DNA of 64,000 bases, from NCBI RefSeq assembly GCF_004151105.1, contig NZ_PHRF01000041.1:310001-374000 (forward strand), given 5' to 3'. The stretch's first letter is position 1; every line of letters starts with the position of its first letter. The notes below the pieces were generated by a model. That model made no database searches, had not been told where the DNA came from, and saw only the letters and a program-made list of their open reading frames with translations. This DNA is from Streptomyces sp. L-9-10. GTDB taxonomy: Bacteria > Actinomycetota > Actinomycetes > Streptomycetales > Streptomycetaceae. The translations under genes were made by a program, and so were the position numbers. Shown one piece after another: positions 53,401 through 61,014 of the stretch.

Positions 53401-54373
53401 AGCGTGGGCCCTCTTGGGAGTCGTCGCCGAGCTCGCTCTGCCGGACGTCGAGGCATGGAAGAACTGTGCCGCTGCCCCCGGACTGACACTCGACTGCGCT
53501 TCGGCCCTGGGCGACATTCCCACTCCCCTCACCAAAAGTTTCAAGCTGCTCAAGCTCAGGAAGGCCGACGATGCCATAGACGCCGTCAAGAAGAAGACAC
53601 CAACGGGCTGCAAATGCTTCTTGGCCGGCACCGACGTACTTATGGCAGACGGAACCACCAAAGACATCGAGCGAGTCAAACTCGGTGACAAAGTGCAGGC
53701 CACGGACCCGGAAACAGGCGAGGCAGGTTCCCGAGAGGTGACCCGCCTCATCGTCACCGAGGACGACAAGCACTTCAACACTCTGTCTGTCGCCACAGAC
53801 AGAGGCGTCGAAAAGCTCACGGCAACGCACGAACACCCCTTCTGGTCCCCCTCGGAGAATCGCTGGGTCGAAGCGGGCGAACTGCAGCCAGCCATGACCC
53901 TGCTCACCGACGACGGGGCCACCGTCATCGTGACGGCGAACCGCCCCTTCACCAAGCATGCGCGCACGTACAACCTGACCGTGGACGACCTCCACACGTA
54001 CTATGTGCTGGCGGGCGAGACGCCGGTACTCGTTCACAACAGCAACTGCACAAATTGGGCCGCCAATAGCGTGAAGACGTGGGGGCACACATTCAAGACT
54101 CATGGTGCCGGAGCGAAGAACACGAAGGCTCTGACCGATCGCGCTCGTAGTACCGGGAATCAGCAGGGTCAATGGCTGGATAATGACGGCGCTGCAGGGT
54201 TCTTGAAGGGACTCCATGTCGAAGGGGCCGGTCCCAGGTCGGTGCGCATTCCGGATGGCTTGGGGCAGGTAATCATGCCGGATGGGAGTATCGTCCAAGC
54301 GCGGGCAGCTACCATCGTCCCGAGTCCAAATGGACTGTACAAGACGGGATTCCCGATTATTGGCCCGAACTAG
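47429..54373 (+). CDS. secreted Rhs-repeat polymorphic toxin with Hint domain
   Basis: 2314 residues from the ATG at 47429, with a signal peptide (RRSSSRVLVSALSLALAVP). N-terminal domains to ~300 are followed by Rhs/YD repeats (TSYDVLGRTLTVTNADGKT, YDALGRLTAVWQP, YGYDLFGRQVSAGDPD and others) and the Rhs core at ~1860-1890 (LTHIGAREYDPAIGQFLSVD). Then come a 26-Gly linker (1934-1959), a Hint autoprocessing domain (2063-2204: CFLAGTDVLMADG, ATHEHPFW, LHTYYVLAGETPVLVHN) and a 110-residue C-terminal domain (2205-2314) with two His in GHTFKTHG. The Rhs shell should cage the toxin and the Hint domain release it. The toxin fold is not recognised with certainty; a small BECR-type nuclease is possible. 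Immunity gene follows 12 bp later. Confidence 0.9.
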   Translation: MAFGIGISKRRGAVRRSSSRVLVSALSLALAVPLGLTPIAQAQPQDKGGLGRSALPTQRVSKVEEVDEPGAKKAREKVAKEKNANVGQAQKALAEQRVTWPKPGNAVIELNGKKDTRATPGGLPVSVTAAGGKRGADAGTTARITVLDQKAAKRAGVTGVLLTAVADNTGEAELSVDYSGFASAVGGGWAARLGLVQLPACVLTTPEEDGCRTPTALKSDNRAIEQTVTASVRLTGTSRAISPQLTDTASTGMAVFAVTATASGAGASPSGSGNYSATELSASSSWQAGGSSGSFTWSYDFALPPAAAGPTPSLGLSYDSGSIDGRTATTNNQATSVGEGFTLSDSYIERSYGSCDDDGQDDVFDRCWKYDNARLVLDGKADRLVKESASGNTWRLENDDASQVIRSTGADNGDDDGENWTVITGDGTKYVFGLNKLDGATDQRTNSTWTVPVYGDDPGEPGYSKGTAFADRSLTQAWRWNLDYVEDTHGNAATYWYTKESNYYKKNKSTTANASYTRGGYLKEIKYGLRKGALFTDDADAKVAFNYAERCTAADCSSLTKDTSENWPDVPFDAICSSGDDDCNATGPSFFTRKRLSGISTSSWSAASSTYEPVDSWALSQEYLDGGDIGDTSDQVLTLTSLRRTGSVDSDIALNPISFTYQMRPNRVDATDDILPLTRPRLSTLTSETGAITTVTLSSPECVRGEVTGKPEDTNTRSCYPQYWNINGAENASVDWFHKYRVLAVVVSDPAGKNETVEHSYSYAGAAWHYGDDPFTPKDERTWSQWRGYRQVTVRGGAADRTQTKTISLYMQGMDGDRNKDGTTRQVTVAPLSAPDLAIAGLNDSDQFAGQLREQVTYNGATPITVTVNDPWSKDTARQSAPDADDHVARFVRTRKTTTHTYLTATSTWRTRALTTTFDDYGMADTVDDSGQLGLTTDQTCTRTWYARNTTAGITALPSRVRVVGRSCSVTDTSLSLPTTSATRGDVLSDTATVYDAPQATTWTAAQTPTRAEATWTGRATGYPATANTDGQRLPSGWQTLSTTSYDVLGRTLTVTNADGKTTASTYTPTTAGPLSKLITTDSKGFNTTQFLDPRRGQPLRIYDANLKKTEQTYDALGRLTAVWQPNRSRDAGYSANTTFKYHLSATSPSWVSTSALKKDGDTYNTSYTLYDSLLRPLQTQSPTPQGGRLLTDTRYDTRGLAYETYADIFDTTDTPNGTYTRAEYGEAPVQTVTVFDGAERATTSSLYVYGVKKWSTSTSYTGDSSATTAVKGGTAQRTIADIRGRTVETREYAGTSPDDTAYGSGLGVSYSSVKFTYGLDDQQTSVTGPDGAKWTYGYDLFGRQVSAGDPDKGTVTTTYNVLDQAVKATDARGKSVVTAYDELGRATGTWSGSQTNANQLTARTYDTVLKGLPSTSTRYIGGKNGQAYTKAITAYDSLSRPVATQLRLPATDPFVAAGTPTALEYTSHYNIDGTLQNTEEPALGGLSSEIIDYGYNGLGHVTSVGAYLLDTDYSALGQPRQLTLGTGNTADFKKSYITNTYEEGTGRLTRSHVTDQTHPYMLQDLNYTFDDAGNVTAIADPATLGGTSQAETQCFTYDGHRRLTEAWTPTSQNCADAPSTGSLSGPAPYRTSYTYTTAGQRGTETQHKTTGNTKATYCYTGTQPHTLMATSTKADCVNPDQTYTYDQTGNTIRRPGKTSTQVLDWSTEGQLTGVTEADTTTNYLYDADGTLLIRTTENGERVLYAGATELHLKANNTTWAQRYYASGDLTVAVRTNETGTSKLSFLAGDHHGTSSLAISADTSQAVTKRYTTPFGAPRGTSPTTWPDDKGFLGKPADTTTGLTHIGAREYDPAIGQFLSVDPLLMPGQHQSLNGYSYANQHPATTSDPTGMCEDPGNGRCHQSSTSGSGREGKPDPSFPLDPGVTYSGGSNSGGGGGGGGGGGGGGGGGGGGGGGGGGTGSTSSTEPTPPPNPGPPPVPEAYSGDDAGGSAWALLGVVAELALPDVEAWKNCAAAPGLTLDCASALGDIPTPLTKSFKLLKLRKADDAIDAVKKKTPTGCKCFLAGTDVLMADGTTKDIERVKLGDKVQATDPETGEAGSREVTRLIVTEDDKHFNTLSVATDRGVEKLTATHEHPFWSPSENRWVEAGELQPAMTLLTDDGATVIVTANRPFTKHARTYNLTVDDLHTYYVLAGETPVLVHNSNCTNWAANSVKTWGHTFKTHGAGAKNTKALTDRARSTGNQQGQWLDNDGAAGFLKGLHVEGAGPRSVRIPDGLGQVIMPDGSIVQARAATIVPSPNGLYKTGFPIIGPN
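53228..53305 (+). repeat. hexanucleotide microsatellite encoding 26 glycines
   Basis: Mostly alternating GGT and GGC codons, ending GGC/GGT mixed and GGA, form a 78-bp near-perfect repeat within the Rhs gene. It joins the Rhs core to the Hint-toxin part. Changes by whole GGTGGC units keep the frame. Confidence 0.95.
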
Positions 54374-54385
54374 GAGGCTGGAGAG

Positions 54386-54892
54386 ATGAGCTTCTCTGTG
54401 TCGTTCAATCCGGCCGTGCAGTCTGGTGCTGCGGCTCCTGCTCTAGCGAGTCTGGAGCCGGGTGACGATTACGAAACCCTCGTCATGGAGGCGTGTAGCG
54501 CCCTCTCCGATGCTGGAGGCAGCAGATTCCACATTGGCGGTTTCGGGAACGATGAGTGGCCGCTCGATGTCGGGTATGACTTGTCTGCCTTCATGGAGCA
54601 GTTCCCGTCGCTGATGGCGAGTGTGCGTGAACGTCGCGAAGTCGAGGTGGATCTTTACTCGCAGGGTATCGAGAGGACTTTGACCTTCCGTCCAAGCGAG
54701 GACCTGGTGATGATTCACTGCGAGTCGCGGACCAATTGGGTTCCAAACCCAGAGTTCGAGAGCATTGCGCAAAGTGAGCTAGTCGCGATGCTCTCGAAAT
54801 TGGCCGAAGACTTCGCACGGGGGTTGAAGGCGATTAAGTTCGACCTGTCGGAGGCCGCACCATTCGATCGTTGGCTGGAGGGTGAGGTGTAG
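54386..54892 (+). CDS. probable immunity protein of the Rhs toxin
   Basis: 168 residues; its ribosome-binding site TAGGAGG overlaps the Rhs stop codon, so translation is coupled. There is no signal peptide or membrane helix, as expected for a cytoplasmic protector. It is acidic (DLVMIHCESRTNWVPNPEFE, KLAEDFARGLKAIKFDLSE), resembling the acidic immunity proteins that bind basic nuclease toxins. The call rests on position directly after the toxin tip plus size and charge; I cannot name the family. GC content is low for this genome. A strong hairpin follows the gene. Confidence 0.7.
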   Translation: MSFSVSFNPAVQSGAAAPALASLEPGDDYETLVMEACSALSDAGGSRFHIGGFGNDEWPLDVGYDLSAFMEQFPSLMASVRERREVEVDLYSQGIERTLTFRPSEDLVMIHCESRTNWVPNPEFESIAQSELVAMLSKLAEDFARGLKAIKFDLSEAAPFDRWLEGEV

Positions 54893-54942
54893 CCTCACGG
54901 CCCGATCCTGCAATCCACGTGTTGGATAGCAGTAGCAAAATT

Positions 54943-54974
54943 GAAGCCCCGCCAGGTGTGTCTGGCGGGGCTTC
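54943..54974. terminator. bidirectional hairpin terminator between immunity gene and integrase
   Basis: A perfect 13-bp stem (GAAGCCCCGCCAG at 54943-54955 with 54962-54974) and a 6-nt loop GTGTGT. It lies between the convergent immunity and integrase genes. Confidence 0.9.
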
Positions 54975-54983
54975 TGCGGTGAG

Positions 54984-55004
54984 TGACGGCAGTAGTTGAC
55001 GGCA
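54984..55004. repeat. TGACGGCA direct repeats beside the integrase gene
   Basis: TGACGGCA occurs at 54984-54991 and 54997-55004, 13 bp apart, just beyond the integrase stop. Such short direct repeats next to int can be arm-type binding sites of a tyrosine integrase. No attachment core or tRNA is seen alongside. Confidence 0.4.
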
Positions 55005-55007
55005 ACG

Positions 55008-56315
55008 TCAGTGGACGGTGGCTCCGCACAGCGGCGGGTCATCGCCGTTGTCGCGGGTCGACTCGTTGCTGCCAGGGATGTCAAGGGCGGTGCCGAGGGT
55101 GTCTATGGCCTGGCGCTGGAGGCGGAGTCGCACATGGGCGTAGACGGTGGCGGTGACGCCGATGTGGGCGTGGCCGAGGAGTTCCTTGATCACGACGAGT
55201 TCGACGCCCTGTTCCAGGAGCAGGGTGGCGGTGGAGTGTCTGAGGTCGTGGAAGCGGATGCGGCGGAGGCCGGCCTTACGGAGGAGTGTGGTGAAGGTCC
55301 GGGTGAGGTTGGTCGGGTCGATCGCTCTTCCCTGCGACGTGGTGAACACGTACCCGTTGTGCTGCCACTCGGCGCCCGCCGTGTCACGGTCGCGCTGCTG
55401 CTCTTCGTGGCGGTGCTTCAGCGACTGGATGCAGCGGTCAGGGAGGGCGATGCGGCGCTCGGAGGCCCGAGTCTTGGTTGGCAAAGCGGTGAGGCCGTCT
55501 GTGTTGGTGCGCTGCAATGTTCGGCGGATGGCAGCGGTGCCCTGGTCGAGGTTGAGATCTTCCCAGCGGAGACCGAGGAGTTCACCCTTGCGGAGCCCGG
55601 TGTGGAGAGCGAGTTCGAACAGGGCGTGCAGCCGGTGTTCGTTCGCGGCGGAGAGGAACTGGCGGGCTTCTTCAGCGGTGAGTGGTTCGAAGCGTCGGGG
55701 CCGAGGCGTGCCGGTGCGGACGTTGCGGGCGACGTTGCGCGGGATCTCCTCCTCGCGCACGGCGTGTTCCAGGGCGGACTTGAGGACGGAGTGGATGTAG
55801 GTCAGCGTCAGCGGCGAGAGCCGCTTGGAGCAGCATGTTCCGGTGGCGCAGCAACGGGGTTGATCGCGGCCGGCGTCGATGTTGCGGGCACAGCACTGGC
55901 AGGTGGTGCGGAGTTGGTTGAGCCAGGTGCGGACGTCCTTGGCGGTGAGCTTGGTGAGCTTCTTCTTGCCCAGACCGGGGATGAGGTAGTTGTTCACGCA
56001 GGCGGAGTAGCGGGTGTGGGTGTTCTCGCGGAGGTGGTGGACGGCAACGGCCTCCAGCCAGTACGTCAGGTACGCGGCCAGGCTGCCCTGAGCGGACGGG
56101 ATGGGGAGGCCGCGGTTGCTGTTGGCGATCTTTTCGGTGAGCTTGGCTAGGGCTTCCTTGCGGGTGGTGCCGTAGACGCGGACGCGGCGGCGGGTGTTGC
56201 CGGGGGCGAGGACGTATCCGGCGGCCTCCCAGCGGCTGTCCTTGCGCTGGTAGACGGTGCCGTCGCCGTTGGCGCGGACGCGCCGGGAGGCGGGGGTATC
56301 GCGGGGTGTGGTCAT
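55008..56315 (-). CDS. int: tyrosine integrase of the AICE
   Basis: 435 residues from the ATG at 56315, which shares a base with the excisionase stop (TGATG). N-terminal arm-binding domain (~15-75, GDGTVYQRKDSRWEAAGY), core-binding SAM-like domain (~78-200) and catalytic domain (~208-400). Catalytic residues visible: R242 (TGLRKGELLGL), K281, H356 and R359 (HDLRHSTA), H382 (LGHAHIG), Y392 (ATVYAHV). A Cys-rich insertion (Cys 139, 141, 142, 155, 156, 161, 162) splits the core-binding domain and may bind zinc. It catalyses site-specific integration and, with Xis, excision. It sits at the left end of the AICE operon. Confidence 0.95.
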   Translation of the reverse strand: MTTPRDTPASRRVRANGDGTVYQRKDSRWEAAGYVLAPGNTRRRVRVYGTTRKEALAKLTEKIANSNRGLPIPSAQGSLAAYLTYWLEAVAVHHLRENTHTRYSACVNNYLIPGLGKKKLTKLTAKDVRTWLNQLRTTCQCCARNIDAGRDQPRCCATGTCCSKRLSPLTLTYIHSVLKSALEHAVREEEIPRNVARNVRTGTPRPRRFEPLTAEEARQFLSAANEHRLHALFELALHTGLRKGELLGLRWEDLNLDQGTAAIRRTLQRTNTDGLTALPTKTRASERRIALPDRCIQSLKHRHEEQQRDRDTAGAEWQHNGYVFTTSQGRAIDPTNLTRTFTTLLRKAGLRRIRFHDLRHSTATLLLEQGVELVVIKELLGHAHIGVTATVYAHVRLRLQRQAIDTLGTALDIPGSNESTRDNGDDPPLCGATVH

Positions 56316-56538
56316 CAAGCGGCTTCCTGTTCGAGTCGGGTGCGGATGAAGTCGGTGAGGGCGTGGGTGGGGATGCGGCGGGCGCGGCCGAGGGTGATCG
56401 AGGTGAGCTGGCCGGTGCGGAGCAGGTCGTAGACGGCGGAGCGGCCGAGCTGGAGGCGGGCCATCACCTGGGGCACCGTGAGCAGATCCAGCGCCGGTGC
56501 CGCCTCTGTGCGGAGGACGGTGGGCGGGGGCGAGATCA

Positions 56539-56539
<1 letters not shown>
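56315..56539 (-). CDS. xis: excisionase-like helix-turn-helix protein
   Basis: 74 residues from the ATG at 56539, which overlaps the rep stop (TGATG); its own stop overlaps the integrase start. The core LLTVPQVMARLQLGRSAVYDLLRTGQL plus an RRIPTHALTDFI wing is the MerR-like winged helix of the excisionase/HTH_17 family. It bends DNA at the attachment site and directs the integrase to excision. Length and place between rep and int match xis of pSAM2. Confidence 0.92.
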
Positions 56540-57984
<1,445 letters not shown>

Positions 57985-58132
57985 TCGGGGCGGGTCCCTT
58001 CTGCTCGGGTGGGGCCCCGAGCAGCAACCAGACCGTCAGGGAGGCGTGTTGGTGTTGCTCGGGGCATGACGAACCAGCCCCGGGAGCGGGCGTGGGTTCA
58101 GCGAGGGGGATGCGGCCGGTGAGGGCCGGGGC

Positions 58133-58882
58133 TCAGAGCTGAGCGAGTGCGGCGGTGGCCACCGGCAGGGCGACGCCCATACGCGTTCCCAGGTGGGCGG
58201 CGCTGATCGGTGAGCCGTGCTCGGCGCGGTGGGCGTCCGCGATGCGCCGGGCCGCGTCCAGCAGGGCGGCCGGCAGGGCCGGGCCGGGGGCGGGACGAGC
58301 CGTCTTGGCGACGGCGACCGGTGGAACGGCGGCCGGAGCCGGAGCAGGCTCCAGTTCCTCGGCCGGGGCAGTGACGAAGGCCGGGACGGTCGTCGTGGGT
58401 GCCGGTTCGGGCGGGGGCGCTTCGTCGGGCACCGGCTCAGGGGTAGGGGTGGGGGCGGCCTCCAGACGCGGGGTGGGGCGGGTGAGGGTGTGGAACTGGG
58501 CGAGGAAGGCGGGGCCGACGTGGCCCCAGCCGAGGAGCAGGAGCGGAGCGACGGTGTCCAGGCAGGCCCGTCCGTAGCGTCCGGTCAGCAGCGGTTCGGC
58601 GGTGTTCAGCGCGAGGGTGAGCAGCCCGCACAGGTGCAGCAGCCGGGTACCGGCCCGCAACTCCGCCTTCGGGACGCCGCGCAGGGCGAGGAAGCGCAGC
58701 GCGACCAGGAGCCCGACGACGGACATGTCCACCATGGGAGCGATCAGCGGCGCAATGGGGCGGGGGACGCCGAGCCGCAGGGCGAGCGCCCAGACGTTGC
58801 CGAAGGAGAAGACGAAGGCCAGCGCGGTGATGACCGCCATGACCACGGTCACGGTGCGCCGGGTAAACCGTTCCTCCGCCAT
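58133..58882 (-). CDS. DUF2637 membrane protein (Spd-like) of the AICE
   Basis: 249 residues. Four hydrophobic helices in the first ~125 residues (VVMAVITALAFVFSFGNVWA; PIAPLIAPMVDMSVVGLLVA; two more) define the DUF2637 family common on Streptomyces conjugative elements. A Pro/Glu-rich linker (~130-195) leads to a small C-terminal helix domain (HGSPISAAHLGTRMGV) that resembles an HTH. Such proteins act in intramycelial spreading of the element. It starts 36 bp after the FtsK gene and ends 148 bp before rep. Confidence 0.85.
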   Translation of the reverse strand: MAEERFTRRTVTVVMAVITALAFVFSFGNVWALALRLGVPRPIAPLIAPMVDMSVVGLLVALRFLALRGVPKAELRAGTRLLHLCGLLTLALNTAEPLLTGRYGRACLDTVAPLLLLGWGHVGPAFLAQFHTLTRPTPRLEAAPTPTPEPVPDEAPPPEPAPTTTVPAFVTAPAEELEPAPAPAAVPPVAVAKTARPAPGPALPAALLDAARRIADAHRAEHGSPISAAHLGTRMGVALPVATAALAQL

Positions 58883-58918
58883 GCCTTCAAACTCCTTTCT
58901 GGCGTGTACTTTTCGGCG

Positions 58919-60310
58919 TCACTTGGTGAGTGGGGACAGGGGCATTGCCGTCCGACCGGTCGAGCGGAGAAGAGTGTCCAGGCACAGATCCGGGTCAGCG
59001 GTCAGGTGCGAGGTGTCCTCGGCGACGCGGGCGGCGTCGGCGTCGGCGACGTAGGGGGTGCGGATGCGGGTGTAGCCAGGGCGGCCCTGCGTCGCCATCA
59101 CTGCGACGCCGACGTAGGCGGGGTCCTGCAAGGTCACCGGGCTGGCGTCGGGCCAGTTACGGATGTCGTCCCCCAGCGCGGCCACCGCGGCTTCCACCGT
59201 CTTCTGCGCGAACGACAGCCCGACGGGGCACACGTCACGGATAAACGTGGGGAGGGCGTCGCCGGTGGTCTTCTGGCTGATCAGGATCACCAGGATGCCG
59301 ACGCTGCGGCCCTTCTTGACCAGGTCCTCCACCAGGCGGGCGTTCTCCGCCGTCAGCGCGGCCAGACGTTTCGGCTCGGCGTCGCTGCCCTTGTATTCGC
59401 GGAAGAACGTGTGCGCCTCATCGATGATCAGGACCGTGAGCGGCCACTGGGGAGAGGGGCCGACGTGCCACATGTTCTTCACGCCCAGCACGTCACGGAT
59501 GGTCGCCGAGCGCCGCTTGCGCAGCTCCACCAGGCGCTTGAACAGCGCGTTCGCTTCGTCCAGGTCGTCACCGCAGAAGGCGAACATCCGCTTGACCAGG
59601 TCGGCGTAGTCGCCCTCCGAGGCACGTGACACCTTCCCGTCCGCAGTCGCGATCTGCACGGCCGGGGAGGGTGCGAAGTCGCAGACGAACTTGTTGACCC
59701 CCGAGGTCTTGCCCGCACCCGGGACGCCGGCCACCGTCACCCCGGGCACGTTGGCCAGGGACACGCACACCTTCGCGGCGTACTCGTCGATGCCCAGTTC
59801 CCAGCGCGTCAGGTCCGCGGGCGGGCAGCCGGTGGGGCGGTGCGTGGTCGGCGTGGTCAGGGGGTCGGAACGCACGCCCCGGATCAGCACCCGTCCGGGG
59901 CCGTCCGGCAGTACGGAGACCCGCGTGCACCGCCAGGCGTCCGCCAGGAACCGCGCCGACTTCTGGTACTCCTCCAGTCCGACCTGCGGCAGCGTGCGCG
60001 CCCGGACGATCACGCCGAACCGGTCCGGCGTCACCTTGATCCGGGGAGTCAGCACCCGGGGCGCGGGGGCAGGACCGTCCTTGGACGCGGTGATCTGCGC
60101 GAGCAGGCCCGGGGTTTTGTCGGTGACCGTCAGCCCGGCCATCCGCGCAAGTCGTACCCAGCCCCAGCGGACCCGGACGGCCTGCCGCATGCTGACCCGT
60201 GTGCCCCGGTCGGCCCGCACGTAGCGCACCACCGTCACCAGCAGCCACACACCGACCAGCACGATCGCGACCAGCAGCGCATCCGGCGCGTACTTCGTCA
60301 CGGCTTCCAC
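58919..60310 (-). CDS. FtsK/SpoIIIE-type conjugative DNA translocase of the AICE
   Basis: 463 residues from the GTG at 60310. One or two N-terminal membrane helices (DALLVAIVLVGVWLLVTVV) are followed by the motor domain: Walker A GVPGAGKTS (~195-203) and Walker B LTVLIIDEAHT (D297, E298), plus ILVILISQKTTGDALP, a conserved sensor-like block. Actinobacterial Tra proteins of this kind move double-stranded DNA between mycelia as a hexamer and recognise short repeats (clt). It starts one base after the 62-residue gene, so it belongs to the same operon. Confidence 0.93.
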   Translation of the reverse strand: MEAVTKYAPDALLVAIVLVGVWLLVTVVRYVRADRGTRVSMRQAVRVRWGWVRLARMAGLTVTDKTPGLLAQITASKDGPAPAPRVLTPRIKVTPDRFGVIVRARTLPQVGLEEYQKSARFLADAWRCTRVSVLPDGPGRVLIRGVRSDPLTTPTTHRPTGCPPADLTRWELGIDEYAAKVCVSLANVPGVTVAGVPGAGKTSGVNKFVCDFAPSPAVQIATADGKVSRASEGDYADLVKRMFAFCGDDLDEANALFKRLVELRKRRSATIRDVLGVKNMWHVGPSPQWPLTVLIIDEAHTFFREYKGSDAEPKRLAALTAENARLVEDLVKKGRSVGILVILISQKTTGDALPTFIRDVCPVGLSFAQKTVEAAVAALGDDIRNWPDASPVTLQDPAYVGVAVMATQGRPGYTRIRTPYVADADAARVAEDTSHLTADPDLCLDTLLRSTGRTAMPLSPLTK

Positions 60311-60311
60311 G

Positions 60312-60500
60312 TCACGCCCCCTCTTCGCGTATCAGGCCGAGCACGTGCCCCAGGTCCAGGCGGGCCGCCTGCTCCGGGCGCAGGCCGAGCAGATCGAGCA
60401 CCGCAGCCGAGACGGTGAACGTGGCCTTGCCCTCGGTCCCCGGCAGGTGCCGGAGCGGGGTCACCTCCCGCTCCGGCACGGACTTTTCGAAGCGGATCAC
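60312..60500 (-). CDS. 62-residue AICE protein of unknown function
   Basis: Read from the GTG in the GTGA overlap with the SCO3933-type gene; it stops one base before the translocase start. The sequence VIRFEKSVPEREVTPLRHLP and a C-terminal LDLGHVLGLIREEGA suggest a small alpha/beta protein with no membrane segment. Tight coupling on both sides makes it a real gene. It may assist the translocase or the regulator; no family recognised. Confidence 0.7.
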   Translation of the reverse strand: MIRFEKSVPEREVTPLRHLPGTEGKATFTVSAAVLDLLGLRPEQAARLDLGHVLGLIREEGA

Positions 60501-60850
60501 TGGGCCGCCTCCACCGTGACCAGCTCCAGGCGGGCGGCGCGGTAGGCGACGCCGTCGGAGAGCTGACCGTTGAAGATCCGTGCCCACGGGGTGGCGAACA
60601 GCTCCACCGGCCGCACCATCGCCCCCGGCTTGAGGCCAGCGGCCAGGCCGGTCTCCGGGACCGTGATCTTCAGAACCTCGGCCCGGCCGTCCTCCATGAG
60701 CATCACCGTCACCGTGTACAGCGACGCACCGGTCTCCCGGTCGGTGGCGACCTCCCCGGTCTGCTGGTCCTTGATCTTCAGTACCGGGTCGGTGCCCGCG
60801 ATGCACACCGCCGACGGCAGCAGGGCAACACGGATACGGGTCATGGCCAT
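60497..60850 (-). CDS. SCO3933-family regulatory protein of the AICE
   Basis: 117 residues from the ATG at 60850 (a second ATG at 60844 would give 115). The sequence TRIRVALLPSAVCIAGTDP, TGASLYTVTVMLMEDGRAEV and PVELFATPWARIFNGQLSDG matches, from memory, the SCO3933 family of S. coelicolor, a conserved gene at the head of AICE transfer operons. No DNA-binding fold is evident, so the word regulatory comes from annotation history. It is first in the minus-strand operon, downstream of the GATAC operator. Confidence 0.75.
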   Translation of the reverse strand: MAMTRIRVALLPSAVCIAGTDPVLKIKDQQTGEVATDRETGASLYTVTVMLMEDGRAEVLKITVPETGLAAGLKPGAMVRPVELFATPWARIFNGQLSDGVAYRAARLELVTVEAAQ

Positions 60851-60935
60851 GCCATCACATCCTCGTTCGATGGAGCCGCTTGATCGACTCGCCATGACCA
60901 TAGCGGCACACCCGCTACACCCGCAACACTCGATT

Positions 60936-60955
60936 CGTATCGATACACCGATACG
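60936..60955. promoter_or_regulatory. dyad operator between AICE operon and gntR
   Basis: CGTATCG (60936-60942) and CGATACG (60949-60955) form a perfect inverted repeat with a 6-bp spacer; the left arm also forms the palindrome GTATCGATAC (60937-60946). Three GATAC-type half-sites thus lie within 20 bp in the divergent promoter region. It is the natural binding site for the adjacent GntR protein. Confidence 0.65.
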
Positions 60956-61002
60956 GCTGGAACGCCGAGGACGCCCGGGTGTGCCGCGAGTGCCGACGCC
61001 GC

Positions 61003-61008
61003 TACCCT
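61003..61008 (+). promoter_or_regulatory. -10 box of gntR, leaderless transcript likely
   Basis: TACCCT ends 6 bp before the gntR ATG, so transcription should start at or next to the A of the start codon. No ribosome-binding site precedes it, in keeping with a leaderless mRNA. The -35 is weak. Confidence 0.45.
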
Positions 61009-61014
61009 CGTGCC

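Noticed and set aside
54893..55010. tRNA 3' end as an attachment site
   Set aside because: No TTCGA-type T-loop or acceptor stem was found; the only strong structure is a terminator hairpin.
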